Shown here in pieces: positions 25,700-33,812 of a stretch of DNA of 64,000 nucleotides (position 1 is the stretch's first letter; every line of letters starts with the position of its first letter). Made by a program: the position numbers and the translations under genes. The notes under the pieces were generated by a model. It was not told the DNA's origin. It ran no database searches and saw only the letters and a list, made by a program, of their open reading frames with translations. This stretch comes from Flavobacteriaceae bacterium (lineage in GTDB: Bacteria; Bacteroidota; Bacteroidia; Flavobacteriales; Flavobacteriaceae): the NCBI GenBank assembly GCA_029243385.1, contig JAQWSC010000014.1:32175-96174 (forward strand). Direction: 5' to 3'.

Positions 25700-26050
25700 A
25701 TGAAAAAAATAACTGGTGTCATTCGGAAATCAAAATACAAATCAGTAAAAAAGGAACTTAGTGATCTCGGAATTAATTTTTTTTTTAATTCTGATCTTAA
25801 CTGCGATTGTAATATTCCCGAATCGTATACTTTAAAAGGGATGCTTTTCCCTACTTTGGAGCACGTAAGATGTTCGTTCTATGTTGTTGTTCCCGACACA
25901 TTGGAATATCAAACAATCCAAACCATTCTACAAACTTGCTATACCAAAGATTTTGGAGATGGAATGATTTTTGTATCCGATATAAACGAGTCTTACAGAA
26001 TAGATGATCAACAATTAGGTGAACAAGCGTTAGATTTTAACACTATTTAA
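25700..26050 (+). CDS. PII-like signalling protein with altered T-loop
   Basis: A 116-residue protein that aligns over its full length with PII (GlnB/GlnK). The start MKKITGVIRKSKYKSVKKEL matches the first strand and helix, and GDGMIFVSDINESYRI matches the B-loop and following strand. The T-loop has the right length but different content: Cys35-Asp36-Cys37 replaces the loop base, the uridylylation Tyr51 is a Leu, and the C-terminal TGxRGE is lost. It is unlikely to be a nitrogen PII; a sulfur, redox or metal role is inferred from neighbours. Start is the ATG at 25700. Confidence 0.72.
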   Translation: MKKITGVIRKSKYKSVKKELSDLGINFFFNSDLNCDCNIPESYTLKGMLFPTLEHVRCSFYVVVPDTLEYQTIQTILQTCYTKDFGDGMIFVSDINESYRIDDQQLGEQALDFNTI

Positions 26051-26084
26051 CATTGTTTAACTCCTGTTATGTTTTTTTATTCTA

Positions 26085-26092
26085 TAAATTTG
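26085..26092 (+). promoter_or_regulatory. -7 box upstream of the HYC_CC_PP gene
   Basis: TAAATTTG matches TAnnTTTG, 13 bases before the ATG at 26106. It probably drives HYC_CC_PP, TonB receptor and HMA genes. A good -33 box was not found. Confidence 0.55.
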
Positions 26093-26105
26093 CATTGTTT
26101 TGAAA

Positions 26106-26507
26106 ATGCTTTATAAGACCATATTGTCGATTGTACTGGCCTTTTTGGTAGTCTTTTCCTCTTCCTCATTTGTAGTAAGCCAACATTACTGCGGATCGAG
26201 ACTTGTTGATGTTACGGTCTTTGGAAATCCAGAAAAATGTTTTTCAGCTGCGGTTACATCGGAAAATATAACTTGTATTCAAGCCAATAGTTGCTGTAAC
26301 GACGTCCTTATAAGCGTTCCTAGCAACGATCTAGTCTCTATTTCTTTCGATGTTGACATAGACTCATTGATATTTGATGTCAATTCTATTTTAATTTCTG
26401 CACATATAGAGACATATGCTGACTCCAAATCGGTTACTTTTAATCATTACAAACCGCCTAAATTAATTCAAGACATACCTGTTTTTTACGAAGTTTATTT
26501 AATTTGA
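26106..26507 (+). CDS. HYC_CC_PP family exported protein
   Basis: A 133-residue flavobacterial protein with an N-terminal signal peptide (LSIVLAFLVVFSSSSFVVS). It has the three family marks: QHYCG after the signal, the NSCCND cysteine pair, and a C-terminal YKPP. Function unproven; the family regularly sits beside TonB receptors and metal-binding genes, and a metal-handling role in the periplasm is inferred. A TTG two codons earlier is an alternative start. Confidence 0.86.
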   Translation: MLYKTILSIVLAFLVVFSSSSFVVSQHYCGSRLVDVTVFGNPEKCFSAAVTSENITCIQANSCCNDVLISVPSNDLVSISFDVDIDSLIFDVNSILISAHIETYADSKSVTFNHYKPPKLIQDIPVFYEVYLI

Positions 26508-26592
26508 TTTTTACGAATTTGATGTTTCCTTTTTCTTAAGGACTGGAAACTGTTGCCTTAAATTTTAAAAACAATTCAATAAAATCGTAAAA

Positions 26593-28824
26593 ATGAAATA
26601 CTCATATTTATTCCTTTTTTTATCCTTATCACTGAACGTAACAGCCCAAAATGTTTTTGAAGGCCAGGTTCACTTTTTCGATGACAACAAAAACAAACAA
26701 CCTTTAGAGGGTGCTACTGTTTATTGGGACAACTCTTCTATAGGTACAGTCACTGACAAGTCTGGTAAATTTAGTTTACCCGTAAGTGAAAAATTCAAAA
26801 TATTGGTAATCAGTTATTTGGGATTTGACACCTTAAAACAACACATACATAACTATGACAATCAACAGTTTTTATTGACTTCAAATACTGATGAGCAATT
26901 GGATGAAGTCGTAGTCTCGAAACAAAAAAAAACCATTCAAAAGTCTTATTTTGAAGCACAAAACATTGTTACCGTTAATAGTGCCGAGCTTTTAAAGGCT
27001 GCTTGTTGCAATCTCTCAGAAAGTTTTGAAACCAACCCTTCTATAGATGTAAACTTTTCAGACGCTTTGACTGGCACTAAACAAATAAAAATGCTTGGAC
27101 TGTCTAGTCCTTATTTATTAATTACAGAAGAAAACATTCCAATGATTCGTGGGGCATCACAAGCATACGGCCTCACTTTTACACCCGGAACTTGGGTTGA
27201 AAGTATTCAAATTACCAAAGGAACGGGTAGTGTGGTTAATGGATTTGAAAGCATGGCGGGTCAAATCAATGCCGAAATTCACAAACCTTTGAGCCAGCCT
27301 ACTTTGTTTGTGAATGTGTATTCATCGGTTGATGGTAGAAACGAATTAAATACTCATTTTACTCAAAAAATTTCTGATAAATGGAGCACAGCATTGTTTG
27401 TTCATGGCAATCAACGTACTCAAAAGAATGATAAAAATAATGACAACTTTTCAGACAATCCATTGTCAAAACAAATCAACCTTTTGAATCGATGGCAATA
27501 TATAGATGCTGAAAAAGGCTGGGTAGGGTTTGCAAACATTCGCTATATGGACGATCACAAACAGCTGGGTAGTTTAAATTTTGACCCTTCTATTCACAAA
27601 AACTCTCAATTGTTCTGGGGAAGTGAAATCGATACTAGACGTTGGGATTCTTCGCTAAAAATTGGATATGTTTTTCCTGAATTGCCTTATCAAAGCCTGG
27701 GTCTTCAAATGTCATACAGTCAACACGATCAACAATCGTATTTTGGACTGAATACTTATGACATCAATCATCAGAGTTTTTACGCTAGTTTTTTGTTTAA
27801 TTCTATTATTGGTAGTGTTAAAAGTAAATTCAAAGCGGGTGTTAATTTTATGCATGATACTTACGATGAACAAGTTGTATTAGACTCATACAAAAGGACT
27901 GATTATTCCTTGGGTGGGTATTTTGAATACAGTTATGATAATTTGGATAATTTTAGCTTAGTTGCTGGTATTCGCGCCGATTCTCACAATACACTGGGTG
28001 TTTTTTTAACACCAAGACTTCACGCACGATATGTGGTGGCTGAAAAAAATATTTTTCGTGGATCAGTAGGAAGTGGAAGAAGAATCGCTAATATTTTTGC
28101 AGAAAACCAACCGCTGTTTGCTACTAGTAGAACTATTAATATCAATAGCCAAAGTGATGGCGTTTTTGGTTTGAATTCCGAAAAATCCTGGAATTACGGA
28201 CTTAGCTACCGTCGTATTTTTAATTTGTTTTCAAGACCTGGAGACCTTACTGTTGATTATTACGAAACTCACTTTCAAAATCAAGTAGTGGTTGATTGGG
28301 ATAATTACAGAGAAATATCATTTTATAATTTGGATGGAAAAAGTTATTCGAAAAGTTTTCAGGTTTCCTTAGATTATGAACTATGGAATAATTTAGACCT
28401 GCGATTGGCTTACAAGAATTATGACGTAAAAACTCAGTACAACGACAGTTTTAAGCAACGCCCATTGCTTGCTAAAAACCGTTTGTTTGGAAATTTGTCG
28501 TATGAAACTTATCCTAATGACAACAATGCTTTGTGGCGCTTTGATACAACCTATCACCAGGTTGGTAAGCAGCGCTTGCCCAATACTGTAATTTATAATA
28601 ATGAGTTTTCTGATTCCTTTTCTCTTTGGAACGCACAAATTACAAGAGTGTTTTCCAATCGGTTTGAAATTTATGTAGGAGGAGAAAACTTAGGTAATTA
28701 TAGGCAACCTCAGGCTATTATTGATTCTGACAACCCATTTGGTCCTAATTTTGACAGCTCAATAGTTTATGGTCCAATTTTTGGGAGAAAACTTTACGCT
28801 GGACTTCGATATACAATCTTATAA
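26593..28824 (+). CDS. TonB-dependent outer membrane receptor, probable metal uptake
   Basis: A 743-residue receptor with signal peptide (ending near VTAQ). A carboxypeptidase-regulatory-like beta domain follows (residues about 20-110, GATVYWDNSSIGTVTDKSGK), then a plug (QIKMLGLSSPYLLITEENIP) and a 22-strand-type barrel ending in aromatic KLYAGLRYTIL. The plug contains a cysteine pair in LLKAACCNLSESFETNPS, unusual for a TonB receptor. It sits between HYC_CC_PP and an HMA-domain protein, so a soft metal such as copper is the likely cargo; not proven. Confidence 0.88.
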   Translation: MKYSYLFLFLSLSLNVTAQNVFEGQVHFFDDNKNKQPLEGATVYWDNSSIGTVTDKSGKFSLPVSEKFKILVISYLGFDTLKQHIHNYDNQQFLLTSNTDEQLDEVVVSKQKKTIQKSYFEAQNIVTVNSAELLKAACCNLSESFETNPSIDVNFSDALTGTKQIKMLGLSSPYLLITEENIPMIRGASQAYGLTFTPGTWVESIQITKGTGSVVNGFESMAGQINAEIHKPLSQPTLFVNVYSSVDGRNELNTHFTQKISDKWSTALFVHGNQRTQKNDKNNDNFSDNPLSKQINLLNRWQYIDAEKGWVGFANIRYMDDHKQLGSLNFDPSIHKNSQLFWGSEIDTRRWDSSLKIGYVFPELPYQSLGLQMSYSQHDQQSYFGLNTYDINHQSFYASFLFNSIIGSVKSKFKAGVNFMHDTYDEQVVLDSYKRTDYSLGGYFEYSYDNLDNFSLVAGIRADSHNTLGVFLTPRLHARYVVAEKNIFRGSVGSGRRIANIFAENQPLFATSRTININSQSDGVFGLNSEKSWNYGLSYRRIFNLFSRPGDLTVDYYETHFQNQVVVDWDNYREISFYNLDGKSYSKSFQVSLDYELWNNLDLRLAYKNYDVKTQYNDSFKQRPLLAKNRLFGNLSYETYPNDNNALWRFDTTYHQVGKQRLPNTVIYNNEFSDSFSLWNAQITRVFSNRFEIYVGGENLGNYRQPQAIIDSDNPFGPNFDSSIVYGPIFGRKLYAGLRYTIL

Positions 28825-28850
28825 ACACAACATCTTAATATATGATAATC

Positions 28851-29201
28851 ATGAATAAATTAATAATTGTAATAATTTGCTTGTTTTCTTTTGCCTGCTT
28901 TTCTCAAGAAAAAAAGAGCAAATCAGAAAAAACTTCTATTTACGTAAGTGGAAATTGCGAACATTGCCAAATGCGAATCACAAAAACTGCACTCTCTCAA
29001 AAAGGTGTTAAATATGCCACATGGGATATACCTTCAAATCAATTGACATTGATATACAACGCTCGTAAAGTGGACTTGTTAGACATCCAAAAAGCCATTG
29101 CAGCCTCTGGACATGACACTGATAAGTTTAAAGCCTCTAATCAAGTCTATGAGGAGTTGCCAGGATGCTGTAAGTACGATAGGCAAGCGGAAGAAAAGTA
29201 G
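28851..29201 (+). CDS. Exported heavy-metal-associated (HMA) domain protein
   Basis: A 116-residue protein with signal peptide (IIVIICLFSFACFSQ) and one HMA domain with metal-binding NCEHCQ in place of the usual GMTCxxC. The tail has a further Cys pair in LPGCCKYD. It probably passes metal in the periplasm and lies 17-26 bases after the TonB receptor gene, so it is co-expressed. An ATG three codons earlier (28842) is an alternative start. Confidence 0.85.
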   Translation: MNKLIIVIICLFSFACFSQEKKSKSEKTSIYVSGNCEHCQMRITKTALSQKGVKYATWDIPSNQLTLIYNARKVDLLDIQKAIAASGHDTDKFKASNQVYEELPGCCKYDRQAEEK

Positions 29202-29208
29202 TGCCTGA

Positions 29209-29388
29209 TTATTTTTTTATTAAGGCGCGAAAAAACACACAACTTATTACAAATGCAACAATTCCTGAAATTGTAAGTTGAATTGTAGGGTCGTTAACTA
29301 CTTCCAAACTGCATAACGAAAAATAAAAAATAAAGTAAAGTGCTACAAAAACCAACAGGGATAATAACACTACGTCAAATTTTTTCAT
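29209..29388 (-). CDS. Small two-helix membrane protein, 59 residues
   Basis: The minus strand holds a short gene starting MKKFDVVLLSLLVFVALYF and ending ISCVFFRALIKK. Two strong hydrophobic segments (residues about 5-26 and 36-55) are linked by SLEVVNDPTIQ. It has positive ends and an ordinary ATG. No family is recognised. It ends 7 bases from the convergent HMA gene, and a perfect metalloregulator-like palindrome lies 10 bases upstream, which argues for a real, metal-controlled gene. Confidence 0.55.
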   Translation of the reverse strand: MKKFDVVLLSLLVFVALYFIFYFSLCSLEVVNDPTIQLTISGIVAFVISCVFFRALIKK

Positions 29389-29398
29389 AATATAAAAA

Positions 29399-29413
29399 TT
29401 TAGGATACCTAAA
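29399..29413. promoter_or_regulatory. Palindrome TTTAGG-ATA-CCTAAA, candidate DtxR/MntR-type operator
   Basis: Perfect 6-bp arms with a 3-base centre, directly upstream of the small membrane protein start (29388). The TTAGG/CCTAA arms resemble boxes bound by DtxR-family iron or manganese repressors. Regulator identity is inferred. Confidence 0.55.
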
Positions 29414-29531
29414 TATAACCAAATTTTATATCATAAAAAACATCTTCTAAAACAAGACGGTTGTCAAGCGTTTCTAGCAGCTCTTTTGGAGAGATAAAGA
29501 GGAGTATTTTAATCTTGTTGAGATTACCCCT

Positions 29532-29563
29532 AAAAACAAAAACCCACAATGCAAGTTGTGGGT
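29532..29563 (-). terminator. Rho-independent terminator of tRNA-Ser
   Basis: Minus-strand stem ACCCACAA/TTGTGGGT with a six-base loop, followed by T-rich TTTTGTTTTTA, 9 bases beyond the tRNA. Confidence 0.85.
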
Positions 29564-29572
29564 TTTCTTAAG

Positions 29573-29657
29573 CGGAGAAAGAGGGATTCGAACCCCCGGA
29601 GGTGTGACCCTCAACAGTTTTCAAGACTGCCGCATTCGACCACTCTGCCATTTCTCC
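29573..29657 (-). tRNA. tRNA-Ser (anticodon TGA)
   Basis: Minus-strand, 85 bases: acceptor GGAGAAA/TTTCTCC with discriminator G, anticodon stem GCAGT/ACTGT around CTTGAAA, the long variable arm typical of serine tRNAs (GAGGGTCACACCTC), and T arm CGGGG-GTTCGAATC-CC type. Reads UCA and probably other UCN codons. Confidence 0.95.
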
Positions 29658-29762
29658 TAATGCGGTTGCAAATATAATGTCCTTTTTTGGTTTCTTAAAA
29701 CATCCTTTTGTTTTTCTTTATAAAATTTTCTATTCCCTTTTCAAAATGTGTACATTCGTAAC

Positions 29763-30527
29763 ATGTATTTGGTAATCGATTTGGGTTGGGAGTATCTAGT
29801 TCTTGTAGCTGTTGGCTTTGCTGCAGGCTTTATTAACACATTGGCTGGTGGCGGATCTTTACTTACATTACCAATGCTTATTTTTTTAGGGTTGCCATCC
29901 GCTGTTGCCAACGGAACCAATCGTATTGCCATTCTCATTCAAACTTTTTTTGCCACAGCAGGCTTTAAAAGCAAAGGAGTATCTACATTTCCTTTTAATA
30001 TATATCTAGGAATTTCTGCTATGTTGGGTGCTTTTTTAGGAGCCAAAATAGCTGTTGATATTCGCGGAGAGGTATTCAATAGAATATTAGCTATTATTAT
30101 GATTGTTGTGGTTGCCTTAATGGTTTTCAAACCTAAGATTCAGGCGAGTTTTCAAAAAGAACGATTAACGGGGTATCACTTATGGGTTGCTATCTTTGCT
30201 TTCTTTTTTATTGGAATTTATGGAGGTTTTATCAATGCGGGGATTGGTTTTATCATTATGCTTTTTCTCCATTATTTTAATAAAATGTCGTTAATTCGGG
30301 TCAATGCAACCAAAGTTTCTTTGGTGTTTGTTTACACCATAGGAGCTGTAATTATGTTTGCTTTGAACGATAAAATAGATTGGGTCGTGGGGTTGATTTT
30401 AGCAACAGGAAATGCCTTAGGAGCCTGGATAGGAAGTCGGTGGTCTGTAAAAAAAGGTGAGGGCGTTATTAAAGCATTCATGGTCATCATGGTTTGCTTG
30501 ATGTCTATAAAATTGTGGTTTTTTTAG
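29763..30527 (+). CDS. TSUP-family (TauE/SafE) membrane permease
   Basis: Integral membrane protein of 254 residues with about eight hydrophobic segments. Two TauE/SafE half-repeats are visible: GFAAGFINTLAGGGSLLTLP near the N-terminus and FIGIYGGFINAGIGFIIML in the second half. Family members export sulfite, sulfoacetate or other organosulfur anions; this substrate is unknown. The ATG at 29763 is preferred to a GTG five codons earlier. Confidence 0.88.
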   Translation: MYLVIDLGWEYLVLVAVGFAAGFINTLAGGGSLLTLPMLIFLGLPSAVANGTNRIAILIQTFFATAGFKSKGVSTFPFNIYLGISAMLGAFLGAKIAVDIRGEVFNRILAIIMIVVVALMVFKPKIQASFQKERLTGYHLWVAIFAFFFIGIYGGFINAGIGFIIMLFLHYFNKMSLIRVNATKVSLVFVYTIGAVIMFALNDKIDWVVGLILATGNALGAWIGSRWSVKKGEGVIKAFMVIMVCLMSIKLWFF

Positions 30528-30532
30528 GAGTG

Positions 30533-31681
30533 TTAATACGTAACATAGTTTACAATTTCTAGCCCGTAGCCAACCATACCAACTCGTTTGATTTGAGTAC
30601 TGTTGGTAAGCAAATCCAATTTATGAATGTTTAGATCATGAAGTATTTGCGCTCCGATTCCAAAATCTTTTTTATCCATAGTAACCGGTGGTAATTTAAA
30701 ATCCGTGTCTTGTTGCATGGCTTGAAGCTCACTCAATCGATGCAATAAGTTTTCAGATTTTTGGTATTGATTAACAAACACTATCGCTCCTTTCTCAACA
30801 GCATTTAATTTTGAAAATATGCGATCGAGTTGTTTGTTATTTCTTTGTGTCAACATACCGAGCAAATCATTATTGATTCGCGATGAGTTGATTCGAGTCA
30901 CAACAGTCTCATTGGATTTCCACGAGCCTTTAGTCAGAGCAATATGCACTTGACTGTTGGTGGTTTGTTGATAGGCGTGGAGTTCAAATTTTCCGAATCG
31001 AGTATCAATTTCAAATTGATTTTTTTTCTCAATAAGGCTATCGTGTTGCATTCTGTAGGCTACCAAATCTTCAATAGAAACAATTTTAAGGTCAAATCGC
31101 TTGGCGACTTCCAACAATTCGGGCAATCGCGCCATCGAGCCGTCTTCATTCATAATTTCAACAATCACTCCGGCAGGGTGGTATCCTGCCAATCGAGCAA
31201 AGTCAATAGCAGCTTCTGTATGGCCTGTTCTTCGCAATACTCCGCCTTCTTTGGCTACCAGCGGAAAAACATGTCCTGGGCGTGCTAACTCATGAGGTTT
31301 TAGAGATGGATTGACCAATGCTTGAATTGTTTTGGCTCTATCAGAAGCAGAAATCCCGGTAGTAACTCCATTTCCGTTCAAGTCAACAGATACTGTAAAA
31401 GCAGTTTCCATAGGGTCTGTATTGGTTTCCACCATAGGCTTAAGTTGCAAATCTTGACACCTTTTTTCTGTAAGTGGAACACATATAAGCCCCCGACCGT
31501 GTTGCGCCATAAAATTGATAATTTCCGGAGTGATGCTATCCGCTGCCGCAATAAAATCGCCTTCATTTTCTCGGTTTTCATCATCTACAACGATAATAAC
31601 CTTTCCTGCCTTAATGTCGGCTATGGCGTCTTCAATTTTATCCAGTGAGCTTGCGGTAGTATGTTTTGAACTTGAATGCAT
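30533..31681 (-). CDS. ribB: 3,4-dihydroxy-2-butanone-4-phosphate synthase with degenerate GTP cyclohydrolase II half
   Basis: Makes the four-carbon unit of riboflavin from ribulose 5-phosphate. Residues about 1-215 are RibB: DDENRENEGDFI, HGRGLICVPL, TGISASDRA, RPGHVFPLVA, GHTEAAIDFARLAG. The remaining about 165 residues resemble RibA in fold but lack the zinc cysteines (no CxxGD...CDC stretch), so GTP cyclohydrolase activity is unlikely. This form is common in flavobacteria. Last in the ftsK-lolA-lptF/G-ribB unit (11-base gap). Confidence 0.92.
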   Translation of the reverse strand: MHSSSKHTTASSLDKIEDAIADIKAGKVIIVVDDENRENEGDFIAAADSITPEIINFMAQHGRGLICVPLTEKRCQDLQLKPMVETNTDPMETAFTVSVDLNGNGVTTGISASDRAKTIQALVNPSLKPHELARPGHVFPLVAKEGGVLRRTGHTEAAIDFARLAGYHPAGVIVEIMNEDGSMARLPELLEVAKRFDLKIVSIEDLVAYRMQHDSLIEKKNQFEIDTRFGKFELHAYQQTTNSQVHIALTKGSWKSNETVVTRINSSRINNDLLGMLTQRNNKQLDRIFSKLNAVEKGAIVFVNQYQKSENLLHRLSELQAMQQDTDFKLPPVTMDKKDFGIGAQILHDLNIHKLDLLTNSTQIKRVGMVGYGLEIVNYVTY

Positions 31682-31692
31682 CTGTTATGTTT

Positions 31693-33153
31693 TTACGACA
31701 CTGTTTTTTTGTTAGTTTTAATCGCTCCGATTCCTTTTTGAATCAATGATCGAATGGGGTCTAAAATGGAATCCAAATTAACGATGTTTTTATCAGCAGT
31801 GGCGCGAAGGGTCAAATATATACCAAATGGAAGAAGTATAAAAGAAGGCAACCAAGTTCCAAAAAAAGTACTGACACTTCCGTCTTCAGCCCAATTCTTA
31901 CTGAATTGACCAAAAAAATGATAGCTTAGAAAAATACCCAAAGCAAACACCACAGGAAGACCAAAACCTCCTTTTCGAATAATGGCTCCCAAAGGGGCTC
32001 CTACAAAAAACAAAATCAACGGAATGAATCCCAGTGCATATTTATCATGAAACAACAAACTGTGTAAAGCGATTACTTTTTCCCTGTAAAAAAAGGTGTT
32101 TTTTTGACTGGTTAATGTTTTTTTTTGATTTTTAATTGTGTTTTGGGCTTGAGAAGCTATTTTGAGCTGGACATTGGAATCGTAATTGCTTAGATAATCT
32201 ATAAAGTTTGTGTAACGATCAATTTGTCTTTTTTTTGATTGTTTGTTGATATTGTTGATTCCGGTTCGGGAATAAAAATTGTTTGTAAATCCAGCTATTT
32301 CTTTAGCATATTTGATTTCCAAAGAGTCGATGCTCAAATCCAATTGACTGGTATTTTGCATCTTATAGGTGTTCTTAAACTTCTCCTCGCTAAAATCTAC
32401 CTGATTGAACTCCGATAAATCGATGTTCATGGTATATTTTTCAAAGGCAACCCGAGCATGCGGGTAATCTTCCTTCCGTTGGGTTTTCTTTTTGCTTTTT
32501 ATTTCTTCGTACCGATATCCATCAAACAAAATCAATTGCAAGCCTTGGTCGAATTCCTCTCCTCTGAGTTCCCCTCGATCTGCTTTGATAACGATGTTGT
32601 TGATTTGTTTTGAGTTTTTCTTATGAATAATTACATCTTCCAAAAACCGGTTGTTTTCACCATATTTTCTTTTCACCTTAATGTTGCTTTGCCCCATGTC
32701 GTTAAAAACCCCTTCTGTAATGGCTAATGCAGGTTTTAGCTTGGCTAAATTTTTTCGAAGATTGTATATTTTAAATTCCGAATAAGGAATTACATTGTTA
32801 GCAAAATAAAATGTCCCCAAAGAAAGTAGTAGATTCACAATTACCAAGCTTCTCATCGCCCTGTGGAGTGAAATTCCAGCCGATTTCATGGCAGCGAGTT
32901 CGTATTGTTCCGAGAAATTCCCAAAGGTCATGATCGACGCAAGCAGCACTGTAAGTGGAAGCACTAAGGGAACAAGACGCGGTGTGTTGTACACCAAGAA
33001 TTTTAATATTACTTCTATATCAAGCTCTTTTCCTGCAAATTCATCAATATAAATCCAAATAGCTTGAATGATGAAAATACACATAAGAATCATAAAAAAA
33101 CTTATGAAGATTCTTAGATAGCTTTGAACAATATATTTGTCAATTATTTTCAC
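31693..33153 (-). CDS. LptF/LptG-family lipopolysaccharide export permease
   Basis: A 486-residue inner membrane protein with the YjgP/YjgQ layout: membrane segments in the first about 110 residues (with FGNFSEQYELAAMKSAGISL, the coupling-helix region). A periplasmic beta domain follows, then three membrane segments at the C-terminus. It likely works with LptB and a partner permease in moving LPS to the outer membrane. It follows lolA by 5 bases. Confidence 0.9.
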   Translation of the reverse strand: MKIIDKYIVQSYLRIFISFFMILMCIFIIQAIWIYIDEFAGKELDIEVILKFLVYNTPRLVPLVLPLTVLLASIMTFGNFSEQYELAAMKSAGISLHRAMRSLVIVNLLLSLGTFYFANNVIPYSEFKIYNLRKNLAKLKPALAITEGVFNDMGQSNIKVKRKYGENNRFLEDVIIHKKNSKQINNIVIKADRGELRGEEFDQGLQLILFDGYRYEEIKSKKKTQRKEDYPHARVAFEKYTMNIDLSEFNQVDFSEEKFKNTYKMQNTSQLDLSIDSLEIKYAKEIAGFTNNFYSRTGINNINKQSKKRQIDRYTNFIDYLSNYDSNVQLKIASQAQNTIKNQKKTLTSQKNTFFYREKVIALHSLLFHDKYALGFIPLILFFVGAPLGAIIRKGGFGLPVVFALGIFLSYHFFGQFSKNWAEDGSVSTFFGTWLPSFILLPFGIYLTLRATADKNIVNLDSILDPIRSLIQKGIGAIKTNKKTVS

Positions 33154-33158
33154 CCTTC

Positions 33159-33797
33159 CTAAAATTCATCAATATAATATCCTTCGTATTCATTGGGGTT
33201 GAAGGCGAGTTGCTCGCTAGGAATGTTTGGGTTTGTTCGAAATCGATTAACTGTTAAAACTGTTTGCGTTTTGTTTTTCCCAATCTCTATGAGCTTGTAG
33301 ATATGATGGGTAGCTCGATCAATACCTAATAAAAGGTAGCTAATCTCTGAATTACTATCTATAGGGATCAATTTGATGAACCGTATTTTTTTGTTCATCA
33401 CAGTTTGTAAAATGTCCCACTTCAGCACATAACCCTCTTTGTAAAAAGACAACAATTTGTTGGGAGTTATCGTAGCAGTGTTGTCATCGCTTACGGGATT
33501 GATGGTAATTTCTTCGTTTTCGGGGACTATTGTATAGGTTTTCTTTGCATCGCAAATTTGAGTGATCCCCATAAAGTCCAAGCGGTAGGAGTTGCCTTTG
33601 AGCAACAAAGACCCTTTGATATCTTGCCGAACATCCTCCGCACGATTTTCAAGAATATAAGTAAAATCAATTCCTATGGTGTCGTATGAGTTAATTGTAT
33701 TTGAAACCTTCTCTAATAAAGCTTCCGCTTTGGGATCGTTTTGAGACATTCCTAAATGGGAACTAATCAACAATAAAATTAAAAAGAATGGTTTCAT
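33159..33797 (-). CDS. LolA-like outer membrane lipoprotein carrier
   Basis: A 212-residue periplasmic protein with signal peptide (FFLILLLISSHLGMSQ) and the LolA beta-fold: FTYILENRAEDVRQDIKGSL, GNSYRLDFMG, and the C-terminal ERLAFNPNEYEGYYID-type end (LAFNPNEYEGYYIDEF). Probably carries lipoproteins from the inner membrane to the outer membrane. It lies between ftsK and lptF/G, an arrangement usual in flavobacteria. Confidence 0.9.
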   Translation of the reverse strand: MKPFFLILLLISSHLGMSQNDPKAEALLEKVSNTINSYDTIGIDFTYILENRAEDVRQDIKGSLLLKGNSYRLDFMGITQICDAKKTYTIVPENEEITINPVSDDNTATITPNKLLSFYKEGYVLKWDILQTVMNKKIRFIKLIPIDSNSEISYLLLGIDRATHHIYKLIEIGKNKTQTVLTVNRFRTNPNIPSEQLAFNPNEYEGYYIDEF

Positions 33798-33812
33798 AAG
33801 GAATAAGGGGGT

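Noticed and set aside
28866..28960. Treating the HMA protein as a P-type ATPase fragment
   Set aside because: It has its own signal peptide and stop, with no ATPase motifs downstream; it is a complete small carrier.
29200..29210. Merging the small membrane protein with the HMA gene as one unit
   Set aside because: They are on opposite strands and converge; only their neighbourhood is shared.
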